Shown: in pieces, positions 7,401-14,977 of the stretch
How positions within the stretch are numbered: position 1 is the stretch's first letter
Layout: every line of letters begins with the position of its first letter
Source of the DNA: an uncultured Clostridia bacterium
GTDB taxonomy: Bacteria; Bacillota; Clostridia; Oscillospirales; Acutalibacteraceae
Assembly: GCA_937898195.1 (NCBI GenBank)
Contig: CALEJD010000097.1
Location: forward strand, 1-25,542
DNA: 25,542 bases
Direction: 5' to 3'
Notes under the pieces: model-generated
Databases searched by the model: none
The model's input: the letters and a program-made list of their open reading frames with translations, nothing else
What the model was told of the DNA's origin: nothing
Program-made: the position numbers and the translations under genes

Positions 7401-7429
7401 ATTATATGTTACAATATTTTTTGAGTAAA
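7401..7429 (-). promoter_or_regulatory. Possible internal promoter of the M28 gene
   Basis: On the - strand a perfect TATAAT (7401-7406) is 17 bp from TTTACT (7424-7429, 4/6 match to -35). The peptidase could therefore be transcribed by itself as well as by read-through from the HAAS genes. Confidence 0.5.
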
Positions 7430-7435
7430 ATCAAG

Positions 7436-9106
7436 TCAATTTTTATTAGAATCATCAACAGTTGCGTTATTTTTAACTGTATATTCTGGTTTATAATCAA
7501 AAGCGTCATATAAATCAAATCGTTTTATCGGTTCAAAATCACTTCCACCAAATGTCATAACACCATCAAACTCTTTCAAAGCCATATCGTTGATTGACAA
7601 ACCACTTATACCTATTGGGTATTTTTGCCATAAAAATACCGCATCGGTTGCAACCCATCTAGAGATATTATTTTTTATTTGTGCCGAATGTGCAAGATAA
7701 GCTCGTCTGTTGGTTGAACCTTTAGAAAATGCAAATTCATATCCTGAAATAAAAAACTTGTCACGCTGACTTTTTGGTGTGTATTCAGATAATGGTGCAG
7801 TTGAAAATGTCTCATTATTATCATCCGATAATGCGATAAAAAACTCTCTGTTTTCATCTTTATCCATTGGCACAAAATCCCCATCATAGTATTGATGATA
7901 CACGCCATTTCTGTATTTTGCTTTACTGTTATCTGGTAATGAAATACGCATTATTGTTCGTATTTCTCTGTCAGGAAAATAGAAAATAAAGACCTCTGAT
8001 GTGCATATAACTACTTTGTCATTAGCTAATGTTGTTTGTTTAATCTCATCAGGCTTTTCAATTAGCAGATGTGTTGCGTCACTATATTCAAGCACTTCGC
8101 TGTCAGGCAAATCCTTGAGATATTCTTCTGGAAAACCTAACTTAAGTATGTTTATTCGTGCTTTTTCTATTTCTGACTTTGCAATGCTTGAATCTGTGGT
8201 GCTATAAATTGTGGCTTCAACTCTGGGACTTGACGCAATATAAGTTGAAATAAGGGGAGTGACTGCAAGAATAATTGCCAAACCCACAAAAATAACTTTT
8301 TCACCTTTTTTGAGTGTTTCTGTCAAATCAAATTCAGGCTCTTTATATGCAAGAATTTTCTTTGCTCTTCCAAGGTGACAAAGAGTAAATATCATTAATA
8401 TTGGTGTAACATATATTAATACTGTTACTTCGGTCAATGCAGAAAACACAATAATTATTGTACATATCACATATGATAAGAACCCACTTGTGAGATGCGG
8501 TTGTTTGTCTTCTTCTGACACAAGATTCTTTGTAATATCTTTTATACCCGAGAAAATACACCAGTATTCAAATAAAGTTATTGGAGTAAGAATAAAAGCA
8601 TTTATAAATTGCAATGTGCTTGAATCAACCATATACAATGATATATTCTGTATAATTAATGACAATAGTTCAGTACCTATATCAATGAATAAAGCAATAT
8701 TGAGTTTTTTATTGACGCCTCTTAATTTGAATAGTCCATATAGAAGCAGTAATCCGCCAATAAACTTTGTGATTTCTCCCATTCCTGGAAATAAATTAAA
8801 TTGGAAAAAGCTGAGTGCCATACCCCAAATAATAAAGTTCAAAGAAGAACGCATATATTCGGTTGGTATAATTGAATAAAGTTTACCAAAATCACTAGCG
8901 ATTTTATCTTTGTCACCCATTTTTTCGATGGCTTTTAATTGTGCAGATTCATCATCCATACCCAAAGAGAAGTTCTTTTCATATTCTTCAATAAGATGAG
9001 AATACAATTCGTCATAAACTTCATTTTTCTTGCGTGGTGACATAATCTTTTTGCAAATTGAGTTGATATATTCGTCAATTATAAGAAAATCTCTATTTTC
9101 ATCCAT
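7436..9106 (-). CDS. HAAS-type membrane sensor protein B (paralogue of the upstream gene)
   Basis: A 556-residue protein in three parts. Residues ~1-85 are a helical cytoplasmic domain of the HAAS/DUF1700 type (conserved DESAQLKAIEKMGDKDKIASDF). Then come about seven membrane helices (~90-300). The C-terminal ~260 residues should lie outside; they include GFPEEYLKDLPDSEVLEY, matched by a similar motif in protein A. HAAS domains occur beside PadR regulators and are thought to pass a membrane signal to them; here padR heads the same operon. The start at 9106 is preferred because GGGGG lies 8-9 nt upstream, whereas the in-frame ATG at 9124 has no SD. It begins 32 nt after the stop of protein A. 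The ligand or signal is unknown. Confidence 0.78.
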   Translation of the reverse strand: MDENRDFLIIDEYINSICKKIMSPRKKNEVYDELYSHLIEEYEKNFSLGMDDESAQLKAIEKMGDKDKIASDFGKLYSIIPTEYMRSSLNFIIWGMALSFFQFNLFPGMGEITKFIGGLLLLYGLFKLRGVNKKLNIALFIDIGTELLSLIIQNISLYMVDSSTLQFINAFILTPITLFEYWCIFSGIKDITKNLVSEEDKQPHLTSGFLSYVICTIIIVFSALTEVTVLIYVTPILMIFTLCHLGRAKKILAYKEPEFDLTETLKKGEKVIFVGLAIILAVTPLISTYIASSPRVEATIYSTTDSSIAKSEIEKARINILKLGFPEEYLKDLPDSEVLEYSDATHLLIEKPDEIKQTTLANDKVVICTSEVFIFYFPDREIRTIMRISLPDNSKAKYRNGVYHQYYDGDFVPMDKDENREFFIALSDDNNETFSTAPLSEYTPKSQRDKFFISGYEFAFSKGSTNRRAYLAHSAQIKNNISRWVATDAVFLWQKYPIGISGLSINDMALKEFDGVMTFGGSDFEPIKRFDLYDAFDYKPEYTVKNNATVDDSNKN

Positions 9107-9138
9107 AGAATAACCCCCAATCATTGTAATTTCTTTTA

Positions 9139-10698
9139 TTATTTGATTTGTTCAGCATCTTTAGCAAGATAGGCTGGGTTATACATTGACATACTATAAT
9201 AATCACTTTTTCTTAACCAATATGGAGTGAATGGGTCATTAATTTCCATTATAACTGCTTGTTCATATTCACAATAGAAACCTAATTTTTCTTCTGTATC
9301 ATCTTTCTGAACAGTCATAGAAATATATGCTCTGTAATTTTCTGCATCTTTTGTTGGTGCAAAAATATAGTGAATATCTTTAAATTCATCGTCTGTAACA
9401 ACGTCTTGTTTAACTAACGGGATTTCTTTTGTCATGCCGTCAACATCACAAAGTATTTTGCAGAAAACATCAGTTTGATTTCTTCCTGTAATATCAACAA
9501 AGAATTCCGTATATTCTCGTGGCTCAAACTCTTTCATTCTTTCAACTGAAAACAATGCACGAACTTTATAAGTATCAGTCTTTTGGTCGTATAATGTAAA
9601 TGCATAAACAACATAATACGATTCACTCAAATCTTCAGTTTCAGGTTGAGTAACATTATATAAAGTGATTTCGTCGTCACCTTTAGCGTGCTTGGTTAGT
9701 TTAATTGCATTTTCATATTTTAAGACTTCACTTTCAGGAAGCTCATTTGCAATTTCAACTGGTAAGCCTAAATTGACCAAATTGTTTTTGATTTCAGTAA
9801 TATCAGTTTGCTCATCATCAATTATATAATCTGCAGGAATATACGTAATGAAATTTCTAGGCATAAGTAATGAAAAAGTGATTGCAAAAAATATCACAAA
9901 ACAAAAAACTACTTTTTTAACTGATGTTTTTTTTGCTTCAATACCAACTTTAAGATTATCAATAGCTTTTATCGTTGTATAAATTACTGCTGCAGGTAAT
10001 ATATTGCAGATAAAAGCTATGAAATATGGTCCTATAACATTGAAATATTCAGCAAGCATAACTAACGCGTTGCTGATTATTATCAATGGTATTGATGCAA
10101 TAGCTAATTTTATATCAATTTTAGGTTCTTCTAATTCTTTCTTTATTTTTATAAGCCCTAAAAGTATAAGTGTGTATATCAAAATGATGGCAGTATGATG
10201 AGCAAATGCTATACATAGAACCAACCATTTTTCTATAAAGAAATTGCTTTGCATTATCATAGTGATTGACTGAAGAACAGCATTAACTATTGTGATTATA
10301 AAAGCAATGTTAAATAGCTTGTTTACTTTTTTGATTTTATCTAATCCTATATATACAAAAAGTGTAAAGAAATATAGAAAATCTATTTTTAATGTTCCAA
10401 AAGAAAAAACAAGCATAAGGGGCATTGCCAAAGCGTATGCAGAGCGCCTGAAATATTCTGCAGATGAGATTGGATAAAGTTGTTCAAAACTCTTGGCTAC
10501 TGATTCAGTATCACCCATTTTTTCAACAGCTTTTCTTTGCGCTTCTTCGTGACTCATTCGCAAGGCGATATTCATATCATAATGGTCCATTAAATGTGAG
10601 AAGATTTCTTCTTTAACTTCTTTTTTAGCGCGTCTGTCTTTTATGTCTTTTGTAATTATAGAAAGATATGTATTGAAAATTTCATATTTTTGTTTCAT
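9139..10698 (-). CDS. HAAS-type membrane sensor protein A
   Basis: A 519-residue protein with the same architecture as its downstream neighbour: N-terminal HAAS-like helical domain (residues ~1-80, with MSHEEAQRKAVEKMGDTES), about seven hydrophobic helices (~85-290), and an outer C-terminal domain of ~230 residues containing NLGLPVEIANELPESEVLKY. Common residues in the two outer domains (GxPxE, LPxSEVLxY) show a tandem duplication followed by strong divergence. SD GGTGAG precedes the ATG by 4-5 nt, and only 34 nt separate it from the padR stop. Predicted role: membrane sensor that controls, or is controlled by, PadR. No enzymatic motif is visible, and it could instead be a permease-like protein. 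Confidence 0.78.
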   Translation of the reverse strand: MKQKYEIFNTYLSIITKDIKDRRAKKEVKEEIFSHLMDHYDMNIALRMSHEEAQRKAVEKMGDTESVAKSFEQLYPISSAEYFRRSAYALAMPLMLVFSFGTLKIDFLYFFTLFVYIGLDKIKKVNKLFNIAFIITIVNAVLQSITMIMQSNFFIEKWLVLCIAFAHHTAIILIYTLILLGLIKIKKELEEPKIDIKLAIASIPLIIISNALVMLAEYFNVIGPYFIAFICNILPAAVIYTTIKAIDNLKVGIEAKKTSVKKVVFCFVIFFAITFSLLMPRNFITYIPADYIIDDEQTDITEIKNNLVNLGLPVEIANELPESEVLKYENAIKLTKHAKGDDEITLYNVTQPETEDLSESYYVVYAFTLYDQKTDTYKVRALFSVERMKEFEPREYTEFFVDITGRNQTDVFCKILCDVDGMTKEIPLVKQDVVTDDEFKDIHYIFAPTKDAENYRAYISMTVQKDDTEEKLGFYCEYEQAVIMEINDPFTPYWLRKSDYYSMSMYNPAYLAKDAEQIK

Positions 10699-10732
10699 TT
10701 TCTCACCGCCATATCATAAGGTTTATCTGAAT

Positions 10733-11077
10733 TTAGGTTGCAGAAAGTGCACCATCAAGAATTTTACCTACGGCATAGCTGTAAGTTTCCCATTCCTGCT
10801 TTTGCTTTGCAAGTTCAGTTAAACCTTTTTCGGTGATTTTATAATATTTTCTTTTGCGACCGTTTTCTTCACTTTCACACCAACGAGAAGTGAGAAAATT
10901 TTCTTTTTCAAGAGAATGTAAAATAGGGTAGAGCGTACCTTCGTTCATCTGGAACACATTGTCAGACATCATTTCAACAGTTTTGATAATCTGATAGCCA
11001 TACATTTCACCTCTTGAAATAACACTTAAAACAAGAAGTCCTGTACTTCCTTTTGCGAGTTCTTTACTGATTTTCAT
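10733..11077 (-). CDS. PadR-family transcriptional regulator
   Basis: A 114-residue winged-helix DNA-binding protein. Typical PadR features: LLVLSVISRGEMYGYQI (helix 1-2), the recognition region NEGTLYPILHSLEKENFL near residues 43-60, wing residues around GRKRKYYKITEKG near 73-85, and a short C-terminal dimerisation helix. Members repress target promoters and often their own gene; small ligands or partner proteins release them. SD AGGAG lies 9 nt before the ATG. It is the first gene of a probable operon with the two HAAS proteins, a pairing seen in many Firmicutes. Two similar palindromes in its promoter and leader (separate entries) suggest autoregulation. Confidence 0.95.
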   Translation of the reverse strand: MKISKELAKGSTGLLVLSVISRGEMYGYQIIKTVEMMSDNVFQMNEGTLYPILHSLEKENFLTSRWCESEENGRKRKYYKITEKGLTELAKQKQEWETYSYAVGKILDGALSAT

Positions 11078-11097
11078 AAAATTCTACTCCTTTCGTT

Positions 11098-11118
11098 ATA
11101 CATAGATATTCGATGTAT
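11098..11118. promoter_or_regulatory. Putative PadR operator, copy 2 (leader)
   Basis: A 21-bp near-palindrome: perfect 6-bp arms ATACAT and ATGTAT around AGATATTCG, in which GA/TC also pair. Its skeleton (ATACnT, GA, TC, AnGTAT) is the same as copy 1. The centres are 63 bp apart, six helical turns. It lies between the padR promoter and SD. Confidence 0.6.
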
Positions 11119-11132
11119 GATAAGTAAAAATT

Positions 11133-11167
11133 AAGGTATCCGTAAATATTTAATTTTCGGATACCTT
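11133..11167. repeat. 10-bp inverted repeat in the padR leader
   Basis: AAGGTATCCG (11133-11142) and CGGATACCTT (11158-11167) are exact reverse complements, 15 bp apart. The right arm overlaps operator copy 1 by 7 bp (ATACCTT). It could be a leader RNA hairpin or another operator arrangement; no T run follows it in the direction of padR. Confidence 0.6.
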
Positions 11168-11181
11168 GAATATCTAGGTAT
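11161..11181. promoter_or_regulatory. Putative PadR operator, copy 1 (at the transcription start)
   Basis: A 21-bp near-palindrome with perfect arms ATACCT and AGGTAT around TGAATATCT, and the GA/TC core shared with copy 2. It directly abuts the -10 box (11182-11187), so a bound protein would cover the expected start of transcription, as an autorepressor would. Confidence 0.62.
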
Positions 11182-11211
11182 AGTATAGCATACCAAATAT
11201 TACCTTGTCAA
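11182..11211 (-). promoter_or_regulatory. padR operon promoter
   Basis: On the - strand, perfect TTGACA (11206-11211), 18-bp spacer and TATACT (11182-11187, 5/6). This would give a leader of roughly 95 nt before padR. Confidence 0.7.
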
Positions 11212-11221
11212 GTTCATAAAT

Positions 11222-11250
11222 AAAAAGGAGTCAACAAAATGTCAACTCCT
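11222..11250 (-). terminator. Terminator after the SDR gene
   Basis: The arms 11226-11235 and 11241-11250 form a 10-bp stem with a 5-nt loop in the - strand RNA, with two G-U pairs; in the + strand RNA the same positions are C-A mismatches. T residues follow on the - strand. Direction is therefore clear: it ends the SDR transcript. Confidence 0.72.
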
Positions 11251-11260
11251 AAAATTACTT

Positions 11261-12103
11261 TTATTTATTGCCTTTCTTTTCGTATCCGAATGTAGAAGCG
11301 AAAAGGTCAATTTTGAATGCTTTGATTACAGAACTGAAAAGTCTTGAACCTTGTACAGGCATAAGGCGGTTGAATCGTCCCATTGCATTGCCGTCAAATC
11401 CAACAACGATATATGACTTTTTCTTGAGAATACCCTTAAGTATTTTGTTTACTGCTATATGGCAAGGTGTTGAAACCATATTGATAAGGTCCATGCCGTT
11501 TGTTTCGCCTTGGTTTCTGAAAATGTCTGTCTTTGTAAATCCAGGGCAAACGAGACCTATGTAAGCTTCGCCTCTGAGTTCTTCTCTCATAGCCTCAGTC
11601 AAGCCTTTAACCGCTGCTTTGCTTGCAGAATACATTGATGTTCCGCCGAGTGCCATAAGTGCTGCAGATGATGCAACATTTATAATTGCAGGAGTTTCGC
11701 TCTTGAGAAGGAGAGGGAGCATAATTTTTGAAGAATATGCTGCTGAATAGAAGTCAATATTGATTGATTCGTCAATTTCTTCCTTTGAATAGTTCATAAG
11801 TCTGTCGAAACGAGGAAGAACACCAGCATTATTGATAAGAACATCAGGAGCAATATTGTTTTCAACAAGCCAATCGTGAAAATTCTGCCAGTTGTCATAA
11901 CTTGAAACATCAAAAAGTTTATAAGAAAATAACTTTGCATAATCGCCAAGCTCTTCAACGAAGTTAAGCATTTTCTTTTCACTTCTTGCAACACCGATTA
12001 CATTACAGTTATGCTCTTTTATAAGTCTTTCAGCAAGCATTTTGCCAATACCACTTGATGCACCTGTGATGATTACTGTTTTGTTATCAATCCACTTTGC
12101 CAT
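11261..12103 (-). CDS. Short-chain dehydrogenase/reductase (SDR)
   Basis: A 280-residue cytoplasmic NAD(P)-dependent oxidoreductase of the classical SDR type. Cofactor motif TGASSGIG (13-20) and VARSEKK after strand 2 point to NADP(H); NNAG (91-94) follows, then the catalytic Ser near 145 (NVASS) and Y158/K162 (YSASK). The post-catalytic CPGFTKTDI loop is also present. The C-terminal ~60 residues (GRFNRLMPVQGSRLFSS onward) are longer than minimal SDRs and carry hydrophobic/basic patches that may touch membrane or lipid substrates, as in DltE-like members; the substrate cannot be assigned. The ATG at 12103 is chosen because GAGGTG lies 6 nt upstream; an in-frame GTG at 12112 overlaps that SD. 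Single-gene unit with own promoter and terminator. Confidence 0.92.
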   Translation of the reverse strand: MAKWIDNKTVIITGASSGIGKMLAERLIKEHNCNVIGVARSEKKMLNFVEELGDYAKLFSYKLFDVSSYDNWQNFHDWLVENNIAPDVLINNAGVLPRFDRLMNYSKEEIDESINIDFYSAAYSSKIMLPLLLKSETPAIINVASSAALMALGGTSMYSASKAAVKGLTEAMREELRGEAYIGLVCPGFTKTDIFRNQGETNGMDLINMVSTPCHIAVNKILKGILKKKSYIVVGFDGNAMGRFNRLMPVQGSRLFSSVIKAFKIDLFASTFGYEKKGNK

Positions 12104-12138
12104 TAAACACACCTCAAAATAAAATATTTTACCGGAAG

Positions 12139-12167
12139 ATTATACCATAAGTATTTAACGTTTTCAA
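12139..12167 (-). promoter_or_regulatory. SDR gene promoter
   Basis: On the - strand: TTGAAA (12162-12167, 5/6), 17-bp spacer, perfect TATAAT (12139-12144) with an extended TGG just upstream. It is one of the best consensus promoters in the window. Confidence 0.72.
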
Positions 12168-12180
12168 CAGTATAAAATAA

Positions 12181-12216
12181 AAATCCAAACCCAACCAAAA
12201 GGTTGAATTTGGATTT
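12181..12216 (-). terminator. Terminator after the acyltransferase gene
   Basis: A 16-bp stem (12181-12196 with 12201-12216, AAAA loop on +). In the - strand RNA all 16 positions pair, two of them U-G; on the + strand they would be C-A mismatches. T runs follow on the - side. It lies about 150 nt beyond the acyltransferase stop. Confidence 0.75.
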
Positions 12217-12364
12217 TTGTCTAATTACATCAAGATTGATACAAGAAAGACTTTACCTTAAAAAATGGTTGTAAAGTCTTACACGGGTATCTTGCAGGTT
12301 TCAAATTTTTGAATTAAAACCAATCACAACTGTCTTGCTCCTTTGATTTTAACTGTCAACTGTT
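12217..12364. other. 148-bp untranslated stretch behind the acyltransferase gene
   Basis: No ORF is credible here. It contains a perfect 10-bp inverted repeat, AAGACTTTAC (12247-12256) and GTAAAGTCTT (12271-12280), with a 14-nt loop. On the - strand a T-rich run (TCTTTCTTGT) follows, so it may be a second, weaker terminator for the acyltransferase transcript. Base composition is richer in mixed sequence than other gaps. Confidence 0.45.
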
Positions 12365-13540
12365 TTATATTCGTTTTGTGCCCCTGTTTTTTTGTGTTAT
12401 TTTTACAACTTGTTTTTTCAGAAGGCTTTTTCCATTAATGTAAAAGAAACAAGCTGTTAAGGTAACAACAACCGTAAAGAAAAAGCCAGCCGTCCATACC
12501 CATTGTACACTGCTAAAAACATACCACGCACTGTTTTTGAATTCAACTGCATTCACACCTGCAAAATCTTCTATACCGAATTTTTTTCCGGTTATAAGAA
12601 GTCCATTGAAAAGTGCTTTTGCTGTTAGATGGTGTGTCATAACAAAGAAGGTGTTGTCTGAAATAAAGTTTACAACTTTGTTATCCCCGAGCAAAGGTGC
12701 TGCAAGTTTTGAAATTTTAAGCCAGAAAGCAGTACCTGTAAGTGTGGTTATCATCGGCAGCAAAACATTATTTGTCCTGAAACCTGTCATAAATGCACAG
12801 TTGGGGAAATTTATTTCAGTACCGTAAATTGAAAGCAGAACAAGATTTATACATATACATACCGACACAAGCACTAATGTGTTGATCTTATCAAACCATT
12901 TTTCAAGATGCTTTTTAAAAAAAATACCAAGCTCATAAAACTGCAGGAAGAAAAAAGTTTTAGCAGTGAGCAGCTTAAACTCTGTAAGAGCTGACTGACT
13001 GCTGAAATATACTGCAACTGTGCCCAGTGTAAATAAAACTGCCATCGCAACAGGTTCATTCCATATTCTGTTAAAAAGCTTACGTGCAAGCAGATAAATC
13101 ACACTGACGGTAAAAAGTACGGGAACAAACCATGAAGGGCTATTTAATCCAAAGGAAGTACCTTGAAAAAATATATTCTTTACAAGCGGAACAAACTCCC
13201 ACTTCTGGTAATTTAGAATACCTTTTTCTGTCAGAACATATGTCAGAACACCGTAAAACGCAATCCAACCGAAATACGGCAACAGAAGCTTTGTGACTTT
13301 ATTTTTCACGAATCCAACAACGGATTTCATTGATTCTATGTACTTTTCCTTAAAAAAATACCCGGAAATAAAAATGAACATCGGCATAAAAAATGAGTCA
13401 TAGGGAAATACCTGTGTAAAGAAAGACATTCTCGACCAGAGATGTGCATCCACAACAAATATGATACCCAGAGCAGATAAAATCATAAATGCTTTGTTTG
13501 ATTTTCCACGTGCAGAATTTACGACGAAACTATTTTCCAT
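12365..13540 (-). CDS. Acyltransferase-3 family membrane protein
   Basis: A 391-residue multi-span protein resembling O-acyltransferases of the OafA/WcaH-like group (PF01757), which move acetyl or other acyl groups onto sugars or lipids at the membrane. Visible signs: about ten hydrophobic helices, an early FVVDAHLW with the family's conserved His in the first helix, FFMPMFIFISGYFFKEKY near residue 50, the short SPSWFVPVLF near 135, and a late THHLTAKALF. The C-terminus is basic. Codon use differs from its neighbours: many CTG, CCG, TCG and TCC codons, where the others prefer CTT/TTA and CCA/CCT. This suggests recent gain. The SD is poor (AAGAG), unlike most genes here. The target substrate is unknown, and no polysaccharide genes adjoin it. 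Confidence 0.82.
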   Translation of the reverse strand: MENSFVVNSARGKSNKAFMILSALGIIFVVDAHLWSRMSFFTQVFPYDSFFMPMFIFISGYFFKEKYIESMKSVVGFVKNKVTKLLLPYFGWIAFYGVLTYVLTEKGILNYQKWEFVPLVKNIFFQGTSFGLNSPSWFVPVLFTVSVIYLLARKLFNRIWNEPVAMAVLFTLGTVAVYFSSQSALTEFKLLTAKTFFFLQFYELGIFFKKHLEKWFDKINTLVLVSVCICINLVLLSIYGTEINFPNCAFMTGFRTNNVLLPMITTLTGTAFWLKISKLAAPLLGDNKVVNFISDNTFFVMTHHLTAKALFNGLLITGKKFGIEDFAGVNAVEFKNSAWYVFSSVQWVWTAGFFFTVVVTLTACFFYINGKSLLKKQVVKITQKNRGTKRI

Positions 13541-13576
13541 AAAAATTTCTCTTTTCTGAGTTTAGTTAATAAGATT

Positions 13577-13585
13577 ATTATACCA
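13577..13585 (-). promoter_or_regulatory. Extended -10 promoter of the acyltransferase gene
   Basis: On the - strand, TGG-TATAAT (13577-13585) is a perfect extended -10 box 37 bp before the start codon. No convincing -35 is found at the right distance, as is common for extended -10 promoters. Confidence 0.45.
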
Positions 13586-13771
13586 TAATAATCCTGCGAA
13601 ATAAAGTGTTTTTTATTAACAAATGTTTTTGTCAAAATCGCATACAAAAAACTGATATTTTTCTGTTAAATATAAAAAATGACAAAAAATTAGGAATGGT
13701 TCTATGATTTGTTTCTAAAACTGCTATATTAAAAGCCACACGATTACACGATATATGTGTATAGAAAATCG
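13586..13771. other. 186-bp A/T-rich gap between the acyltransferase promoter and tRNA-Pro
   Basis: No gene, clear hairpin or repeat was seen. The tRNA terminator begins at its right end. No copy of the tRNA 3' end was found at its left side, so it gives no sign of site-specific integration. Confidence 0.4.
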
Positions 13772-13816
13772 GCAAAAAATAAGGCAGGTAATTGTATCAA
13801 AAATACCTGTCTTATT
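13772..13816 (-). terminator. tRNA-Pro terminator
   Basis: AATAAGGCAGGTA (13778-13790) and TACCTGTCTTATT (13804-13816) form a 13-bp stem with one mismatch on the - strand, followed by TTTTTT. It starts right after the encoded CCA end. Confidence 0.78.
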
Positions 13817-13892
13817 TGGTCGGAGTAACAGGACTTGAACCTGCGGCCTCTTGACCCCCAGTCAAGCGCGCTACCAGCTGCGCCATACCCCG
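13817..13892 (-). tRNA. tRNA-Pro (anticodon GGG)
   Basis: A complete cloverleaf reads on the - strand: acceptor CGGGGTA pairs with TACTCCG (one G-U), D stem GCGC/GCGC, anticodon stem CTTGA/TCAAG around loop CTGGGGG with anticodon GGG, T arm GCAGG-TTCAAGT-CCTGT, then discriminator A and an encoded CCA. It decodes proline CCC and CCU. Its promoter and a terminator flank it, so it is a single tRNA unit. Confidence 0.96.
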
Positions 13893-13910
13893 TTGTTATC
13901 AACGCAAGAT

Positions 13911-13939
13911 ATGATAACATAATCGAAAATAATTTGCAA
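13911..13939 (-). promoter_or_regulatory. tRNA-Pro promoter
   Basis: On the - strand, TTGCAA (13934-13939, 4/6), 17-bp spacer and TATCAT (13911-13916, 5/6) lie 18 bp before the tRNA. They are placed as expected for a tRNA with a short 5' leader. Confidence 0.6.
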
Positions 13940-13966
13940 GTATTTTCAATATATTTATCTTTACCT

Positions 13967-13995
13967 TTGCCTTTTCCCAATAAGTGTGTTAAAAT
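13967..13995 (+). promoter_or_regulatory. Promoter of the endonuclease/phosphatase-fold gene
   Basis: TTGCCT (13967-13972, 4/6), 17-bp spacer and TAAAAT (13990-13995, 5/6). It would give a very short leader with the SD almost at the 5' end, so it is a moderate call. Confidence 0.42.
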
Positions 13996-14015
13996 TTAAA
14001 AAAAGGAGTGTTTTT

Positions 14016-14924
14016 ATGAAAAAGTTACCAAAGATTTTATTATCAATTCTTGCTGTGATTTTGGTTTTAGGCGTTGTTTTTGCGGTTTCTTTTTATTGGT
14101 ATTATCCACATTATAAAGATATGAAAAAAGAAGTCGTAATACAAGACATTTATCGTGAAAATGAACTAAGAGTAATGAGTGGCAATGTCCGTTGCATTTC
14201 ACCAACCGATTTAGGTAAAAAGAGTTGGTTTTATCGTGCAGACCTTATAATGCAAGGTATCCAAAAAGAGCAACCAAGCGTTATAGGTTTTCAAGAAGTT
14301 ACCAAATGGCATTATTCATATCTTTGTGACACATTGGGAATGTATGACTCAGTAATTACATATCGTGATGACGCATTTAATTCAGAAGGATGTCCTATTT
14401 TCTATCGTTCTGATATTTACACTCTTATTGATAAGGGTTCATTTTGGCTATCAGAAACACCCGATGTAATGAGCAAATCTTGGGGCGCACAGTTTAACAG
14501 AGTTTGTAGTTATGTTATTCTTAAGGATAACGCCACAGAAACAGAGTTTGTTGTCTTTAATACACATTTAAGCCATGTCAGTGATGAAGCTCGTATAAAC
14601 GGAATACAAGTGGTTCTTGATAAGATTAAAGAGTTTGGTTCGTTGCCTGCAGTGCTTATGGGTGACCTTAACGCCGAAGAAGATTCAGAGACCTATAAGA
14701 GCGCAACGGTTAATTTCCTTGATACTAAATATCAGACAGAAAACACAATGACAAGTTGCACATATCAGGGTTGGGGAGAACAACTTGACAGAAACTGTAT
14801 TGATTATATTTTAGTTTCAAAAACAGGGTTTAGAACAAATTCTTATAGGGTTGTAACAGATACTTATGACGGCGTTTATTCAAGTGACCATTTCCCGTTA
14901 TCTGTAAGTCTTTCGTTTGAATAA
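14016..14924 (+). CDS. Membrane-anchored endonuclease/exonuclease/phosphatase (EEP) family protein
   Basis: A 302-residue protein with an N-terminal membrane anchor (residues ~7-29) and an outer EEP/DNase I-like domain. The catalytic set is complete: N57 (SGNVRC), metal-binding E94 (IGFQEV), H184 (FNTHLSH), D217/N219 (MGDLNAEE), D263 (IDYILV) and the D291-H292 pair (SSDHFPLS). The family cleaves phosphodiesters or phosphomonoesters using Mg2+: DNA, inositol phosphates or sphingolipid-like molecules. A secreted, anchored form suggests nutrient scavenging or envelope work; the substrate is not clear. The ATG at 14016 is preceded by AGGAG at 7 nt; a GTG 30 nt earlier is in frame but has no SD. 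It is transcribed alone and divergently from tRNA-Pro. Confidence 0.9.
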   Translation: MKKLPKILLSILAVILVLGVVFAVSFYWYYPHYKDMKKEVVIQDIYRENELRVMSGNVRCISPTDLGKKSWFYRADLIMQGIQKEQPSVIGFQEVTKWHYSYLCDTLGMYDSVITYRDDAFNSEGCPIFYRSDIYTLIDKGSFWLSETPDVMSKSWGAQFNRVCSYVILKDNATETEFVVFNTHLSHVSDEARINGIQVVLDKIKEFGSLPAVLMGDLNAEEDSETYKSATVNFLDTKYQTENTMTSCTYQGWGEQLDRNCIDYILVSKTGFRTNSYRVVTDTYDGVYSSDHFPLSVSLSFE

Positions 14925-14933
14925 AACTATATA

Positions 14934-14977
14934 AGGGATACCAAACGGCGTGTTCAAATAGGGATTTAACAGCATTA
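14934..14977 (+). repeat. Left terminal inverted repeat
   Basis: Pairs with 15193-15236. An internal 3-nt A·A mismatch (left AAA, 14943-14945) and a few single differences, some G-U in RNA, interrupt otherwise perfect pairing. Confidence 0.72.

Noticed and set aside
13541..13892. Integration site at the tRNA-Pro 3' end
   Set aside because: No direct repeat of the tRNA end and no integrase in the window; the codon difference of the acyltransferase alone is not enough.
13744..13980. Open frame of 78 codons on the - strand across tRNA-Pro
   Set aside because: It runs through the tRNA and its terminator, has no SD, and its residues follow the tRNA sequence; it is a chance frame.
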